From contig CAKTTT010000016.1 of assembly GCA_934615635.1 (NCBI GenBank), forward strand, positions 1-22,531: a stretch of 22,531 bases of DNA. The letters run 5' to 3'. This document shows positions 8,020 to 14,365 of this stretch, one piece after another; position 1 is the stretch's first letter; every line of letters begins with the position of its first letter. Below the pieces are notes generated by a model. The model saw nothing but the letters and a program-made list of their open reading frames with translations. It made no database searches and was not told where the DNA came from. A program made the translations under genes and the position numbers. The stretch comes from an uncultured Eubacteriales bacterium. Its GTDB lineage: Bacteria; Bacillota; Clostridia; Oscillospirales; Acutalibacteraceae.

Positions 8020-9033
8020 CTATGAAACAAGCTGCACATTGGCGCAGGTCAGCAGGATGTAAAGGATCACGCTGATCAGGAAGGGCGGGGAGGTGAGCAG
8101 GGCGCTTTCCCGTTCCCGCGCGGTGAGCAGGGAGCGGGAGGGAGAAAGGGAGCGCAGCAGCGGGCTGCGGAGCAGCACCGCGGGAATCAGCGCCAGCAGA
8201 CCGATCAGGGCGCAGCCGCCGTAGACGATGAGGATGAGCCGGTTGGCCTGCTCCGCGCTTTGGTTGAGGATGGCGTAATCCAGCAGCACAGCGATGGCGT
8301 TGTTGGTGAAATGCAGCGCCACCGCCATCCAGATGTTCCCCGTCTGGACCACCATAAAGCCCATCACCAGCCCGATCAGGAAGGCGAAAGGAATTTGCAG
8401 GATGTTTCCGTGCATAAGGCCGAACAGAATGGCGGATACCAGAATCGCCAGTCCATCGCCGTATCGGCGCAAGGTTTGCAGAATAAAGCCACGGTAGACC
8501 ATCTCCTCCAGGATAGCGGGCAGCACCGCTATCACGAACAGGTTCAGGAGCAGGCTTACCGGGGTGGGCTCCAGCATCTCGGGATAATCCGGGGGCGCAA
8601 TGCCGAACACATAGAGGAAATTGACGATGCTGTTGGCAGCAAAGTTGGCGGTCACACACATGGCCATGCCCAGAGGGATGCTGAAAACCGCCGTCCCCAC
8701 GCTCACCCGCTCATGGGCGCCGAAGGGATGGAGGCGCATATGAAAAATCAGGGATGCCAGGAGCATGGGCGCCCCCATGGCGACGGTGTAAACAAGGGCG
8801 TATAACAGCAGATAGGCGGTGTTGCCCAGCCCCAGGTAGGCGTCGTTCTGCACCGCATCAGGACGGACGATCCCCAGCAGAAGAAGGAACATGATCACCA
8901 CTGTAAAGAAAAACTGCATCAGCAGGGTTTGAAGCAGCATCCCCGTTCCGATGAAGGCCGCATCCCGCTTGAGACTGCGCCGCTCCATCTCCCGCTCATC
9001 CGGGTTAACCCATCCGTTTAACATATCCTTCAT
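8020..9033 (-). CDS. CPBP family intramembrane metalloprotease
   Basis: This 337-residue integral membrane protein belongs to the CPBP (CAAX protease and bacteriocin-processing, Abi) family. The conserved motifs are EExxxR (E176, E177, R181), FxxxH (FGLMH, 204-208) and HxxxN (HFTNN, from H241); together they form the metal-binding active site within the membrane. About eight hydrophobic segments are visible, beginning near residues 30-55 and 72-97. Bacterial members may process peptides or serve immunity to bacteriocins; no bacteriocin genes are nearby and the substrate is unknown. A short-spaced GGAAAGG precedes the ATG, and a second ATG follows three codons later. It leads a unit with tadA. 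Confidence 0.92.
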   Translation of the reverse strand: MKDMLNGWVNPDEREMERRSLKRDAAFIGTGMLLQTLLMQFFFTVVIMFLLLLGIVRPDAVQNDAYLGLGNTAYLLLYALVYTVAMGAPMLLASLIFHMRLHPFGAHERVSVGTAVFSIPLGMAMCVTANFAANSIVNFLYVFGIAPPDYPEMLEPTPVSLLLNLFVIAVLPAILEEMVYRGFILQTLRRYGDGLAILVSAILFGLMHGNILQIPFAFLIGLVMGFMVVQTGNIWMAVALHFTNNAIAVLLDYAILNQSAEQANRLILIVYGGCALIGLLALIPAVLLRSPLLRSLSPSRSLLTARERESALLTSPPFLISVILYILLTCANVQLVS

Positions 9034-9073
9034 GCCTTTCCGGCTGTCGCCTTCTCTTTTGTTCTATTTCTCT

Positions 9074-9102
9074 ATTTTACCATGTTCGGCGGCGGCTGTA
9101 AA
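9074..9102 (-). promoter_or_regulatory. Promoter of the CPBP-tadA unit
   Basis: TTTACA (9097-9102) and TAAAAT (9074-9079) are exactly 17 bases apart on the minus strand, about 40 bases before the start codon. Each differs from the sigma-A consensus by one base. Confidence 0.75.
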
Positions 9103-9324
9103 CAGGAATACCCGCGAAACCTGGCGAGGGAGCTGCCGGCGACGGAAATCCCAAAGAGCGGGCGGCTGAAGATGTGCGGAACACGCCGTCTTTTGCCTCG
9201 GCGGCTCCGCCGCTCAAAAACCGGCCTTGCCCGTTATCCCGTGTCCGCGCCCAGCCTTCAGGCGGCGCGCTAACGGCTCGCTTTGCTCGCCGCCCTACGC
9301 GGGAGCTTTTTCCTCGACCAATCC
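9103..9324. other. GC-rich spacer with short inverted repeats
   Basis: No gene is supported. The stretch holds local hairpins such as CGGCGGCTCCGCCG near 9199-9212 and a GGCGG...CCGCC dyad at about 9260-9295. It resembles the other hairpin-rich spacers of the window. Confidence 0.4.
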
Positions 9325-9356
9325 AAAAAGGGCGGCGGATTGGCTCTCCGCCGCCC
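9325..9356 (-). terminator. Terminator of the DUF6530-like gene
   Basis: A perfect 10-bp stem, GGGCGGCGGA with TCCGCCGCCC (9330-9339 and 9347-9356), has a 7-nt loop. On the minus strand it is followed by TTTTT (9325-9329). It begins about 20 bases after the stop codon. Confidence 0.9.
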
Positions 9357-9377
9357 TGCGCGCGCTCTGTTTTCGTC

Positions 9378-9872
9378 TTACGGCCGCCTGCGGGCATAGC
9401 CCATTTCCTCCAGCAGCCGCGCCAGTACCGTCAGCCGTTCGCCGATGAGCTCGCCGTCCTTGCCCAGAGCATCGGCAAAAAGACGAATATCCTCGTCCAG
9501 CATGGGGTTATCCGTACACACGGCCACCGTCATGGCATCGCCCTGCAGGCCGATCCGGTCGATGGCGGGGGTTTCGGGATCGTATAATTTGGCGTACCGA
9601 TAGGCCTCCTGAAAATATTCCAGAGAGCGGCAGATCAAAATCGCCAGATCCAGCACCCGATGCATGGGCAGCTCCTCCGACTGGCGGGACCATTTTTCCC
9701 CCGTGTATCGCCAGACCTTGGCGGAAATATCCACCCGGCCCCGGTCGTTCCATTGGGCCAATCCCAGAGAAAGCCCCTGGGCATCGGAAGCATAGGCCCT
9801 GCGGCCGTCCACATTGCCATAATTTTCGGATACGATCACCGGCTTATGCTTTAAGTTGGTGGGGATTTTCAT
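9378..9872 (-). CDS. Small conserved protein, resembling DUF6530
   Basis: The 164-residue protein has no signal peptide or membrane segment. Its opening (MKIPTNLKHKPVIVSENY, NVDGRRAYASDAQGLSLG) and the block TGEKWSRQSEELPMHRVLDL remind me of a family annotated DUF6530 in Clostridia, whose function is unknown. That match is from memory. I start at the ATG at 9872, which has AGAGG about ten bases upstream. An earlier in-frame ATG at 9896 lies inside the operator-like palindrome and downstream of the promoter at a spot where it could hardly be translated. The gene has its own promoter, operator-like DNA and terminator, so it is a tightly controlled single-gene unit. That is the strongest clue to its biology. 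Confidence 0.8.
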   Translation of the reverse strand: MKIPTNLKHKPVIVSENYGNVDGRRAYASDAQGLSLGLAQWNDRGRVDISAKVWRYTGEKWSRQSEELPMHRVLDLAILICRSLEYFQEAYRYAKLYDPETPAIDRIGLQGDAMTVAVCTDNPMLDEDIRLFADALGKDGELIGERLTVLARLLEEMGYARRRP

Positions 9873-9890
9873 AGGAAAACAACCTCTTTT

Positions 9891-9934
9891 TATCATTTAC
9901 TAAATTACTAAGATTAGTAATTTAGTAAATGATA
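9891..9934. promoter_or_regulatory. Perfect 44-bp palindromic operator candidate
   Basis: Two perfect 21-bp arms (9891-9911 and 9914-9934) flank a 2-nt centre, GA. Each arm holds two TTACTAA-type half sites eight bases apart, so the whole contains four half sites in dyad arrangement. It covers the -10 box, the transcription start and the early leader, and has no adjoining T-tract that would make it a terminator. A repressor bound here should block initiation. Because the arms would also be transcribed, a leader hairpin is an alternative role. Confidence 0.75.
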
Positions 9935-9957
9935 CGACAAAGGGCCGCGACTGTCAA
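9929..9957 (-). promoter_or_regulatory. Strong sigma-A-type promoter of the DUF6530-like gene
   Basis: A perfect TTGACA (-35, 9952-9957) and TATCAT (-10, 9929-9934) are separated by exactly 17 bases. The -10 box forms one end of the palindrome at 9891-9934. Confidence 0.85.
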
Positions 9958-10003
9958 GGCGAAAAATTACAAATAGTAATATTATTCATTAAATATACAA
10001 AAT
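9958..10003. repeat. AT-rich repeat element, copy 1
   Basis: GGCGAAA, AAATTACAAATAGTA (9964-9978) and AAATATACAAAA (9991-10002) recur in the same order at 10131-10177. The dyad TTAC-AAATA-GTAA (9967-9979) shares the TTAC/GTAA half sites of the large palindrome. This copy lies directly upstream of the -35 box. Confidence 0.6.
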
Positions 10004-10130
10004 TTGCGGACTTGATTGAATCCCTCATTTCAACAGATGTTCAGAAAGCAAGCCGAGGATAACCAGATGAAAAACCGCGTTTTCCGGCGGCGGAAGGGGG
10101 CGGAGAAGCGCAAAGGATACGGAAACATAC

Positions 10131-10177
10131 GGCGAAATAAATTACAAATAGTATTGTAGCTGAAAAATATACAAAAA
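10131..10177. repeat. AT-rich repeat element, copy 2
   Basis: This is the second copy of the element at 9958-10003, 173-174 bases away. The 15-nt AAATTACAAATAGTA (10139-10153) and the 12-nt AAATATACAAAA (10165-10176) are identical; the DNA between them has diverged and is one base shorter. It abuts a minus-strand terminator. Confidence 0.6.
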
Positions 10178-10196
10178 ATCCGCCCTGGAGGGCGGA
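10173..10196 (-). terminator. Minus-strand terminator upstream of the DUF6530-like locus
   Basis: TCCGCCCT-GG-AGGGCGGA (10179-10196) is followed on the minus strand by six T (10173-10178). It would stop transcripts coming from the carboxypeptidase gene and insulate the regulated promoter downstream. Confidence 0.85.
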
Positions 10197-10420
10197 AAAG
10201 AAACGGCTATAGGGGGCGGGAATTTCCCGCACGGCTTTTCAGTGATTGGGGGGGACCCAGCGGCAGCGCCGGTGGAAGCCCCCGTAAAACAGCCTCAGCT
10301 TCAAGCATCAAGCGAAGCGGGTTACGGACAGATCATCTGGCGAGCACGTATAGGCGCGGCATGAAGTGCGAGCGCCCGTTTACGGGCGGCGGAGCGGCAG
10401 ATGCTTTCGTTACCCGCGGG
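10197..10420. other. Spacer with a long imperfect hairpin and a dispersed repeat
   Basis: No gene is supported. An imperfect hairpin spans 10250-10283: GGGGG pairs with CCCCC, with an inner stem of CCAGCGG and CCGGTGG holding one mismatch. An 18-nt copy of the dispersed repeat core lies at 10375-10392, with an internal CCCGT-TT-ACGGG dyad. I recognise no known RNA family. Confidence 0.45.
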
Positions 10421-10421
10421 T

Positions 10422-10439
10422 AAAAAGCCCTTCCAGGGC
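10422..10439 (-). terminator. Possible first terminator of the carboxypeptidase gene
   Basis: On the minus strand GCCCT-GGA-AGGGC is followed by TTTTT, about 30 bases after the stop codon. The 5-bp stem is short but the T-tract and position fit. Confidence 0.55.
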
Positions 10440-10470
10440 CTGATGAAGCCGCCGGCTGTGCCGCGGTTTT

Positions 10471-11367
10471 TTATTTATCCGCCGCGGCCAGCCGCCCGGT
10501 GAACATATAGCGGCCGTTGTTGTCCGGCGACAGGGTGACCTCCGTCCAGGAGGAGGGGAGCAGCAGATTTCCCTCCTCGTCCGGTTCCTGGAGAGTGAAG
10601 CCATAGCCGTCGAAGGTGTAGTAAACGCCGGTTTCCAGGGAATCCAGATAGGATTCCAATGTGTGGCGGTTGCGGTAGATCAGCTCGGCGTGGGGCTTGC
10701 CCACAAAGCGTAGATGCCACGGCTCATAGGATTGGCCGGTTTCGCCGGCCTTCAGAAAGGGATACCGGATGATGAAACCGTATTTCCAGCTATTTTGATC
10801 CACCCATACGCCGCTTTTGCTGTCGATGAAGCGGCGCTGGGCCTTCTGTGCCACATAAACGTCCAGCCCAAGGCCCGTTTGATGCTCGCTGGCGCCGGGA
10901 GTCGCCGCCAGCGAGCCCTCCTCCTCCAGTACCTGGGCCTGCTCGTCCGCGCTGCGGTAGGTGCTCATCAGCAGCAGTTTTTCACCGGTGGCTTCGCTGT
11001 TGGCCTGCAGCAGCGCCTCCAACGCCTCGGGCACCGCCGCATCCACCAGCAGGCCGGTATCCCGGAACTCCACCGTCACCGGCTGAAACTCCTCCAGCCG
11101 GTGCTTTTCGTTTACCAGCAGCAGGGAGCGGTCCGCCGTGATCCCCTCCGCTTCACCCTTTAAGGCGGCCTCCAGGGAGATGTTGCGGCAGTCCTTATCC
11201 GCTACCTGAACCACGGCGGGCTGCACGGGATTGCGGCCGCGGAAGCGTTCAAACAAGCCGTAGCGCCAGTCGCTGCGGACAATGAGTACAGCGATGGCCG
11301 CCACCACCAGCAGCAGCAGAACCAGATTGACGATGACGAGAATCAACTGTTTGCGTTTGGATTTCAT
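10471..11367 (-). CDS. Membrane-anchored D-alanyl-D-alanine carboxypeptidase (M15, VanY type)
   Basis: M15 zinc carboxypeptidases remove the terminal D-Ala from peptidoglycan stem peptides outside the cell. The zinc and catalytic motifs are intact. SEHQTGLGLD gives S-x-H-x6-D with His162 and Asp169, EPWH gives the catalytic Glu215 and third ligand His218, and TYRS carries the conserved Arg near 138. A single hydrophobic segment at about residues 6-30 after KSKRKQ should anchor the enzyme with its domain outside. I start at the ATG at 11367, with AGAAAGG nine bases upstream; the in-frame ATG at 11412 has no such site and lies on the proposed -10 box. This looks like a cell-wall maintenance enzyme: no vanHAX or vanRS genes accompany it, so vancomycin resistance should not be read from it. 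Confidence 0.92.
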   Translation of the reverse strand: MKSKRKQLILVIVNLVLLLLVVAAIAVLIVRSDWRYGLFERFRGRNPVQPAVVQVADKDCRNISLEAALKGEAEGITADRSLLLVNEKHRLEEFQPVTVEFRDTGLLVDAAVPEALEALLQANSEATGEKLLLMSTYRSADEQAQVLEEEGSLAATPGASEHQTGLGLDVYVAQKAQRRFIDSKSGVWVDQNSWKYGFIIRYPFLKAGETGQSYEPWHLRFVGKPHAELIYRNRHTLESYLDSLETGVYYTFDGYGFTLQEPDEEGNLLLPSSWTEVTLSPDNNGRYMFTGRLAAADK

Positions 11368-11410
11368 AGAATTCAGCCTTTCTGCGGCCCTCTGAAAAGG
11401 GCGCAGGACC

Positions 11411-11440
11411 ATGGTAGCACAAGGAAAAAGGGAAATGCAA
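11411..11440 (-). promoter_or_regulatory. Possible promoter of the carboxypeptidase gene
   Basis: TTGCAT (11435-11440) and TACCAT (11411-11416) lie 18 bases apart on the minus strand, about 45 bases before the chosen ATG. The fit is moderate. Confidence 0.45.
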
Positions 11441-11523
11441 CCGGATGGCGAAAGTATAAGAAAACCCTAATCGGAATCAAAGAAATTGATCCTTTTCTTT
11501 CGCTTTTCTTCATAATTGAATTA

Positions 11524-11532
11524 TGGTATACT
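11524..11532 (+). promoter_or_regulatory. Extended -10 promoter for the plus-strand genes
   Basis: TG-G-TATACT is an extended -10 element in an AT-rich patch, but the -35 region (TTTTCT, 11504-11509) is poor. A palindrome, ATAATT-G-AATTAT (11512-11524), lies directly upstream and overlaps the TG. It could be an operator or activator site. Transcription from here would give a leader of about 395 bases before the methyltransferase. Confidence 0.5.
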
Positions 11533-11934
11533 GCTGATCAGGGAGAGGCGGTGCACGCCGAGAGGGCGGTATGCACCGGCGGGGGAACCGTTAGAAGGGC
11601 ATAGAAAGATATAGAAGAACAGGAAAAAGGAAGCCATGGGGGATCGCCCGCGGGGCGGTCTGCCGGCGGCGGTAAGGGGACCGCCCATCTTCCGCGAGGC
11701 GGGAGACTCTCCGCGGCCCCTGTTCCAACCGTCATAAGCAGGCGGAGCGGTTAGGCGGCGGGATAAAACGCCATATTACGCCATATTGCCGCCGCTTGGG
11801 GGAGAAGATGGGGGAATCTCACAAGCCGCCCTGGCCAGCGGCGGCTTGTTCAAGCGGGCTGCAGGAATGTCTCGGCCGCCGGCCGCAGGGGACTTAAAGG
11901 GGCGGCCAGGACAGAAAGTGGGTGGAGATAGATA
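11533..11934 (+). other. Long hairpin-rich leader before the methyltransferase gene
   Basis: No protein gene is convincing in these 402 bases. There are three solid stem-loops. The first pairs CGGTGCA-CGCC with GGCG-GTA-TGCACCG (11549-11578, a 3-nt bulge). The second is GGGCGGTC with GACCGCCC (11652-11659 and 11679-11686). The third is a perfect 10-bp stem ACAAGCCGCC with GGCGGCTTGT (11821-11830 and 11840-11849). Two CGCCATATT direct repeats occur near 11769-11788. The pattern matches no riboswitch family I know. A 33-codon frame (11636-11737) has a close AGGAAG but no recognisable content. Confidence 0.45.
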
Positions 11935-12540
11935 ATGGAGGATAAAGTCGCTGTGAGTCATTATTTTATCGAGGATCCCAATCTCGCGCATCAGGTCGAG
12001 GCATTTTCCTATTATTTCGGCGATCGGCGGTTCCGGTTTGAAAGCGATGCGGGGGTGTTTTCCCCCGGCCATGTGGATCCGGCCACCGATCTGCTGCTTC
12101 ATCAGCTCCCCGCTCTGTCGGGCGAGGTGCTGGATCTGGGTTGCGGCTGGGGGCCGGTGGGCACCGTGCTGGGGGCGCTGTATCCGGAAACGGCCCGCAT
12201 CACTATGTCCGACGTAAACGGCCGCGCGCTCGCTCTGGCGGAGCGCAACAGCAGGGCCAACGGGGTGGAGGCAGCCTGCGTGCTTTCCGACGGATTTGAG
12301 GGGCTGGAGGGCCCCTTCGATGCGGTGGTACTCAATCCCCCCATCCATGCAGGCAAATCGGTGATTTTCGGCTTGTACGAGGGGGCCTTCAGCCATCTGC
12401 GGGAAAAGGGCCGTCTGTTTGTGGTCATCCAGAAGAAGCATGGGGCGGAAAGCACGATCGCCAGGCTGGAGGAGCTGTTTGGCGGCTGTGAGATCCTGTA
12501 CAGGAAAAAGGGGATGTATGTGCTGGAGGCCCGGAAATAG
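11935..12540 (+). CDS. Class I SAM methyltransferase, RsmC-like
   Basis: This 201-residue Rossmann-fold methyltransferase has the SAM-binding motif LDLGCGWGPVG (66-76), an acidic motif II (SDVNGRALALAERN) and NPPIHAGK (134-141). The last is typical of N6-adenine or N2-guanine methyltransferases. The match to the C-terminal domain of RsmC, including the N-terminal HYF and FGDRRFRFESDAGVFSPGHVD blocks, points to a 16S rRNA guanine-N2 methyltransferase of the short, single-domain Gram-positive kind. The exact target base is inference. GGTGGAG lies seven bases before the ATG. It is one of only two plus-strand genes in the window. Confidence 0.88.
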   Translation: MEDKVAVSHYFIEDPNLAHQVEAFSYYFGDRRFRFESDAGVFSPGHVDPATDLLLHQLPALSGEVLDLGCGWGPVGTVLGALYPETARITMSDVNGRALALAERNSRANGVEAACVLSDGFEGLEGPFDAVVLNPPIHAGKSVIFGLYEGAFSHLREKGRLFVVIQKKHGAESTIARLEELFGGCEILYRKKGMYVLEARK

Positions 12541-12606
12541 CGCCGCCTCTGCAATCCCTCCCGCTCAAGGGGCGCATATTCCGTCTCCTTCTGCAGATAC
12601 TAAGGC

Positions 12607-12612
12607 TATAAT
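12607..12612 (+). promoter_or_regulatory. Possible -10 box of the small plus-strand gene
   Basis: A perfect TATAAT lies 21 bases before the ATG. The -35 region is not recognisable, and the gap to the ribosome binding site is small. Co-transcription with the methyltransferase remains equally possible. Confidence 0.35.
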
Positions 12613-12633
12613 CCACAGAAAGGATGACGGCAT

Positions 12634-12840
12634 ATGCAGAAGGACGGGCAATCTCTGTTGAATTCCGACGTACCCATGGGGCTGGGGATGGCTTTGGCTC
12701 AGAATGTGGAAGCCATGCAGGCGTTTTCCGCCATGGAGCCGGCCAAACAACGGGCGATTATCGACCGCACGCACACCATCGGATCCAAAAAGGAGATGCA
12801 GGCCTTTGTCAGCCGGATCGGCCGGGGGGAAACGGTGTGA
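12634..12840 (+). CDS. Small conserved protein of unknown function (68 aa)
   Basis: This soluble 68-residue protein has an AAAGGA ribosome binding site nine bases upstream. The blocks VPMGLGMALAQNVEAMQAFS and RAIIDRTHTIGSKKEMQAFV recall small proteins I have seen repeatedly in Clostridia, so I think it is real, but no function is known to me. It looks like two or three amphipathic helices without membrane segments or Cys. It lies 93 bases after the methyltransferase gene and may share its transcript. Its base composition resembles its neighbours. Confidence 0.75.
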   Translation: MQKDGQSLLNSDVPMGLGMALAQNVEAMQAFSAMEPAKQRAIIDRTHTIGSKKEMQAFVSRIGRGETV

Positions 12841-12956
12841 ACCGGTTTCGGTTGAGGAAGGCGATAGTCGGATGGCGCTATCCATGTTTAAAAGACGGAA
12901 CCCTTTTATAAAGCCAACGGCAGGAAGCCTTTTTATGCCAGCCGGTTCCGGCGACC

Positions 12957-12995
12957 ACAAGAGCGGGGGAATGACAAGCATTCCCCCGCTCTTGT
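12957..12995. terminator. Perfect 17-bp hairpin between convergent genes
   Basis: The arms 12957-12973 and 12979-12995 pair perfectly around a 5-nt loop. Neither strand has a T-tract after the stem. The place, about 115 bases after the last plus-strand gene and ahead of a minus-strand gene, suggests a bidirectional terminator or an mRNA 3'-end stabiliser. Confidence 0.55.
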
Positions 12996-13376
12996 AGTTA
13001 TGGAAATGGCCGGCGCTGCCGGAGGAGAAATAGCCTTCTTCTCAAGCATTGGAACGGTGCGAGACACAAATTAAAAAGCGACATATCGGAAAAACCAACG
13101 GTAGATGTTGTGCGTCCGTTTACGGGCGGCGGGGCAAGTGAAGCAATGAAAATACCATTCCGTGCGTCTGGAGTCGCCCGCCGGTATCCGGCTCTTTTCG
13201 CGCCTGCTCAAGCCTGCGGCTTCGCCGGGAGTTTTGACTGTTGGTGGACGACGGCGCAGAAGGGAATAAGAGCGCCCGCAAGCGGACTTTGCGGAGGGGC
13301 GACGCCCTCTCTCCGGCTATCTTTGCCGTGGTCCGGATGGGAGAGGGACTTTTCCGCCGCCTCCCGCGCTTCCTGT
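12996..13376. other. Intergenic region with dispersed repeat
   Basis: No gene is supported in 381 bases. The dispersed repeat core CCGTTTACGGGCGGCGGGGC lies at 13116-13135 and its similarity to the copy near 15658 extends about 25 bases further right. The rest is GC-rich and open in a minus frame that runs on into the regulator gene in another phase, a by-product of base composition. No T-tract terminator for the XRE gene is seen. Confidence 0.45.
13116..13135 (+). repeat. Dispersed intergenic repeat, copy B
   Basis: The 20-nt CCGTTTACGGGCGGCGGGGC is identical to the reverse complement at 15658-15677 and matches 17 of the 18 bases at 10375-10392 plus one outside. It contains a short CCGT-TT-ACGG dyad. 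Confidence 0.6.
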
Positions 13377-14156
13377 TCACGCAAAGGACACCAGGGCCAG
13401 CAGGGCGGGAATAGGAAGATAGGGGTCGGCCAGCCGGAAGCGGCTGTCTGCAGAATCCTCCGGATATTCCAGCGGCAGGATCTCCAGCGCGGCGGAAACG
13501 CGCTCCTCCGGCAGGCGGCAGGCAGCCGCCAATTCTGGGAGAGAGACGAAGCGGGCCATGTCCTCCCTTCTTATCGCGTACAGCGCGAACAGTATCGGTA
13601 AAACGTCCGCTTCGCACAGAGCTTGCAGCACGGCCTGGATTTTTCGCAGCCGCGCGCCGCTGAGAGGCTGGAAAAAGCGGCTGTCGGAGAGCAGGACCGT
13701 TCCTCCGGAGTGGATGGTGGTCCCCTCCGGCTCGGAGCAGACGGAGCAGCCCCAGGCGCCTTCTTCCCGGGAATAGGGCTGGTCGGCGTTCCAGGGAACG
13801 GTTCCCATTTTCCGGCAGACGCCGTCGTGAAGACGGGCGGCCAGCCGATAGGCGGCGCCGAACACCTCCTCCCGGGGGAGATCGTTCAAAAAGGCATGGA
13901 GCTGCTTGTGAAGCGCGGCTTCCTGCTCCGCCTCCTTTGGCGCGTCGCAGCCCAGCAGCCGGTCGACAGTGACGCCGAAATAGGCGGCCAAAGCGGGTAG
14001 AAGCTGGATATCCGGGCAGCAGACGCCGCTTTCCCATTTGGAGACCGCCTGGTTGGTCACTCCCAGCGAGGAGGCCAGCTCCTCCTGGGTGATTCCCTTT
14101 TCCCGGCGGAGGAGGGAGAGTTGCTGTTGCAGATGGAGCGGTCCGACAGCGGCCAT
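13377..14156 (-). CDS. XRE-family transcriptional regulator with C-terminal domain
   Basis: The first 65-70 residues are a Cro/CI-type helix-turn-helix: LRREKGITQEELASSLGV, then TNQAVSKWESG as recognition helix and DIQLLPALAAYFGVTVDRLL. The remaining 190 residues are not a peptidase or a known ligand domain. They contain WGCSVCSEPEGTTIHSGG (CxxC followed by His), a feature that could bind metal or sense redox state, though that is inference. A second helical block near RFVSLPELAAACRLPEERVS reads like a further helix-turn-helix. GGGGG lies eight bases before the ATG. It is transcribed alone from its own promoter, and its target genes are unknown. Confidence 0.88.
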   Translation of the reverse strand: MAAVGPLHLQQQLSLLRREKGITQEELASSLGVTNQAVSKWESGVCCPDIQLLPALAAYFGVTVDRLLGCDAPKEAEQEAALHKQLHAFLNDLPREEVFGAAYRLAARLHDGVCRKMGTVPWNADQPYSREEGAWGCSVCSEPEGTTIHSGGTVLLSDSRFFQPLSGARLRKIQAVLQALCEADVLPILFALYAIRREDMARFVSLPELAAACRLPEERVSAALEILPLEYPEDSADSRFRLADPYLPIPALLALVSFA

Positions 14157-14189
14157 GCCGCAGTCCCCCTTTCATGAGTTTGTGCTTAG

Positions 14190-14218
14190 AGTATACGACC
14201 CCACAGCGGTGGAAGCAA
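14190..14218 (-). promoter_or_regulatory. Promoter of the XRE regulator
   Basis: TTGCTT (14213-14218) and TATACT (14190-14195) are 17 bases apart on the minus strand, about 35 bases before the start. A CCAC-N4-GTGG dyad lies within the spacer and could be an autoregulatory site. Confidence 0.6.
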
Positions 14219-14318
14219 TGGCGGATTTGTTGGAGGAGGTCCTCCGGTTCCAACCGCGGGTTGGGAGGAAGAGCTTGCCGACAGGCCGGGACGGGAAAGA
14301 GAAGGGGAAGAGAAGAGG

Positions 14319-14354
14319 AAAAAAGGCGGCGGATTTCTTTGGAAATCCGCCGCC
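14319..14354 (-). terminator. Terminator of the patatin gene
   Basis: A perfect 13-bp stem (14325-14337 and 14342-14354) with a 4-nt loop is followed on the minus strand by TTTTTT. It begins about a dozen bases after the stop codon. Confidence 0.95.
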
Positions 14355-14365
14355 CGGTGTTCTGT

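Noticed and set aside
10041..10232. Minus-strand frame of 63 codons in the DUF6530-like upstream region
   Set aside because: It crosses a terminator and an AT-rich repeat and lacks a ribosome binding site.
11636..11737. Possible 33-residue leader peptide with AGGAAG upstream
   Set aside because: The spacing to the ATG is only two bases, the content is repeat-like Pro/Arg/Gly, and there is no homology I recognise.
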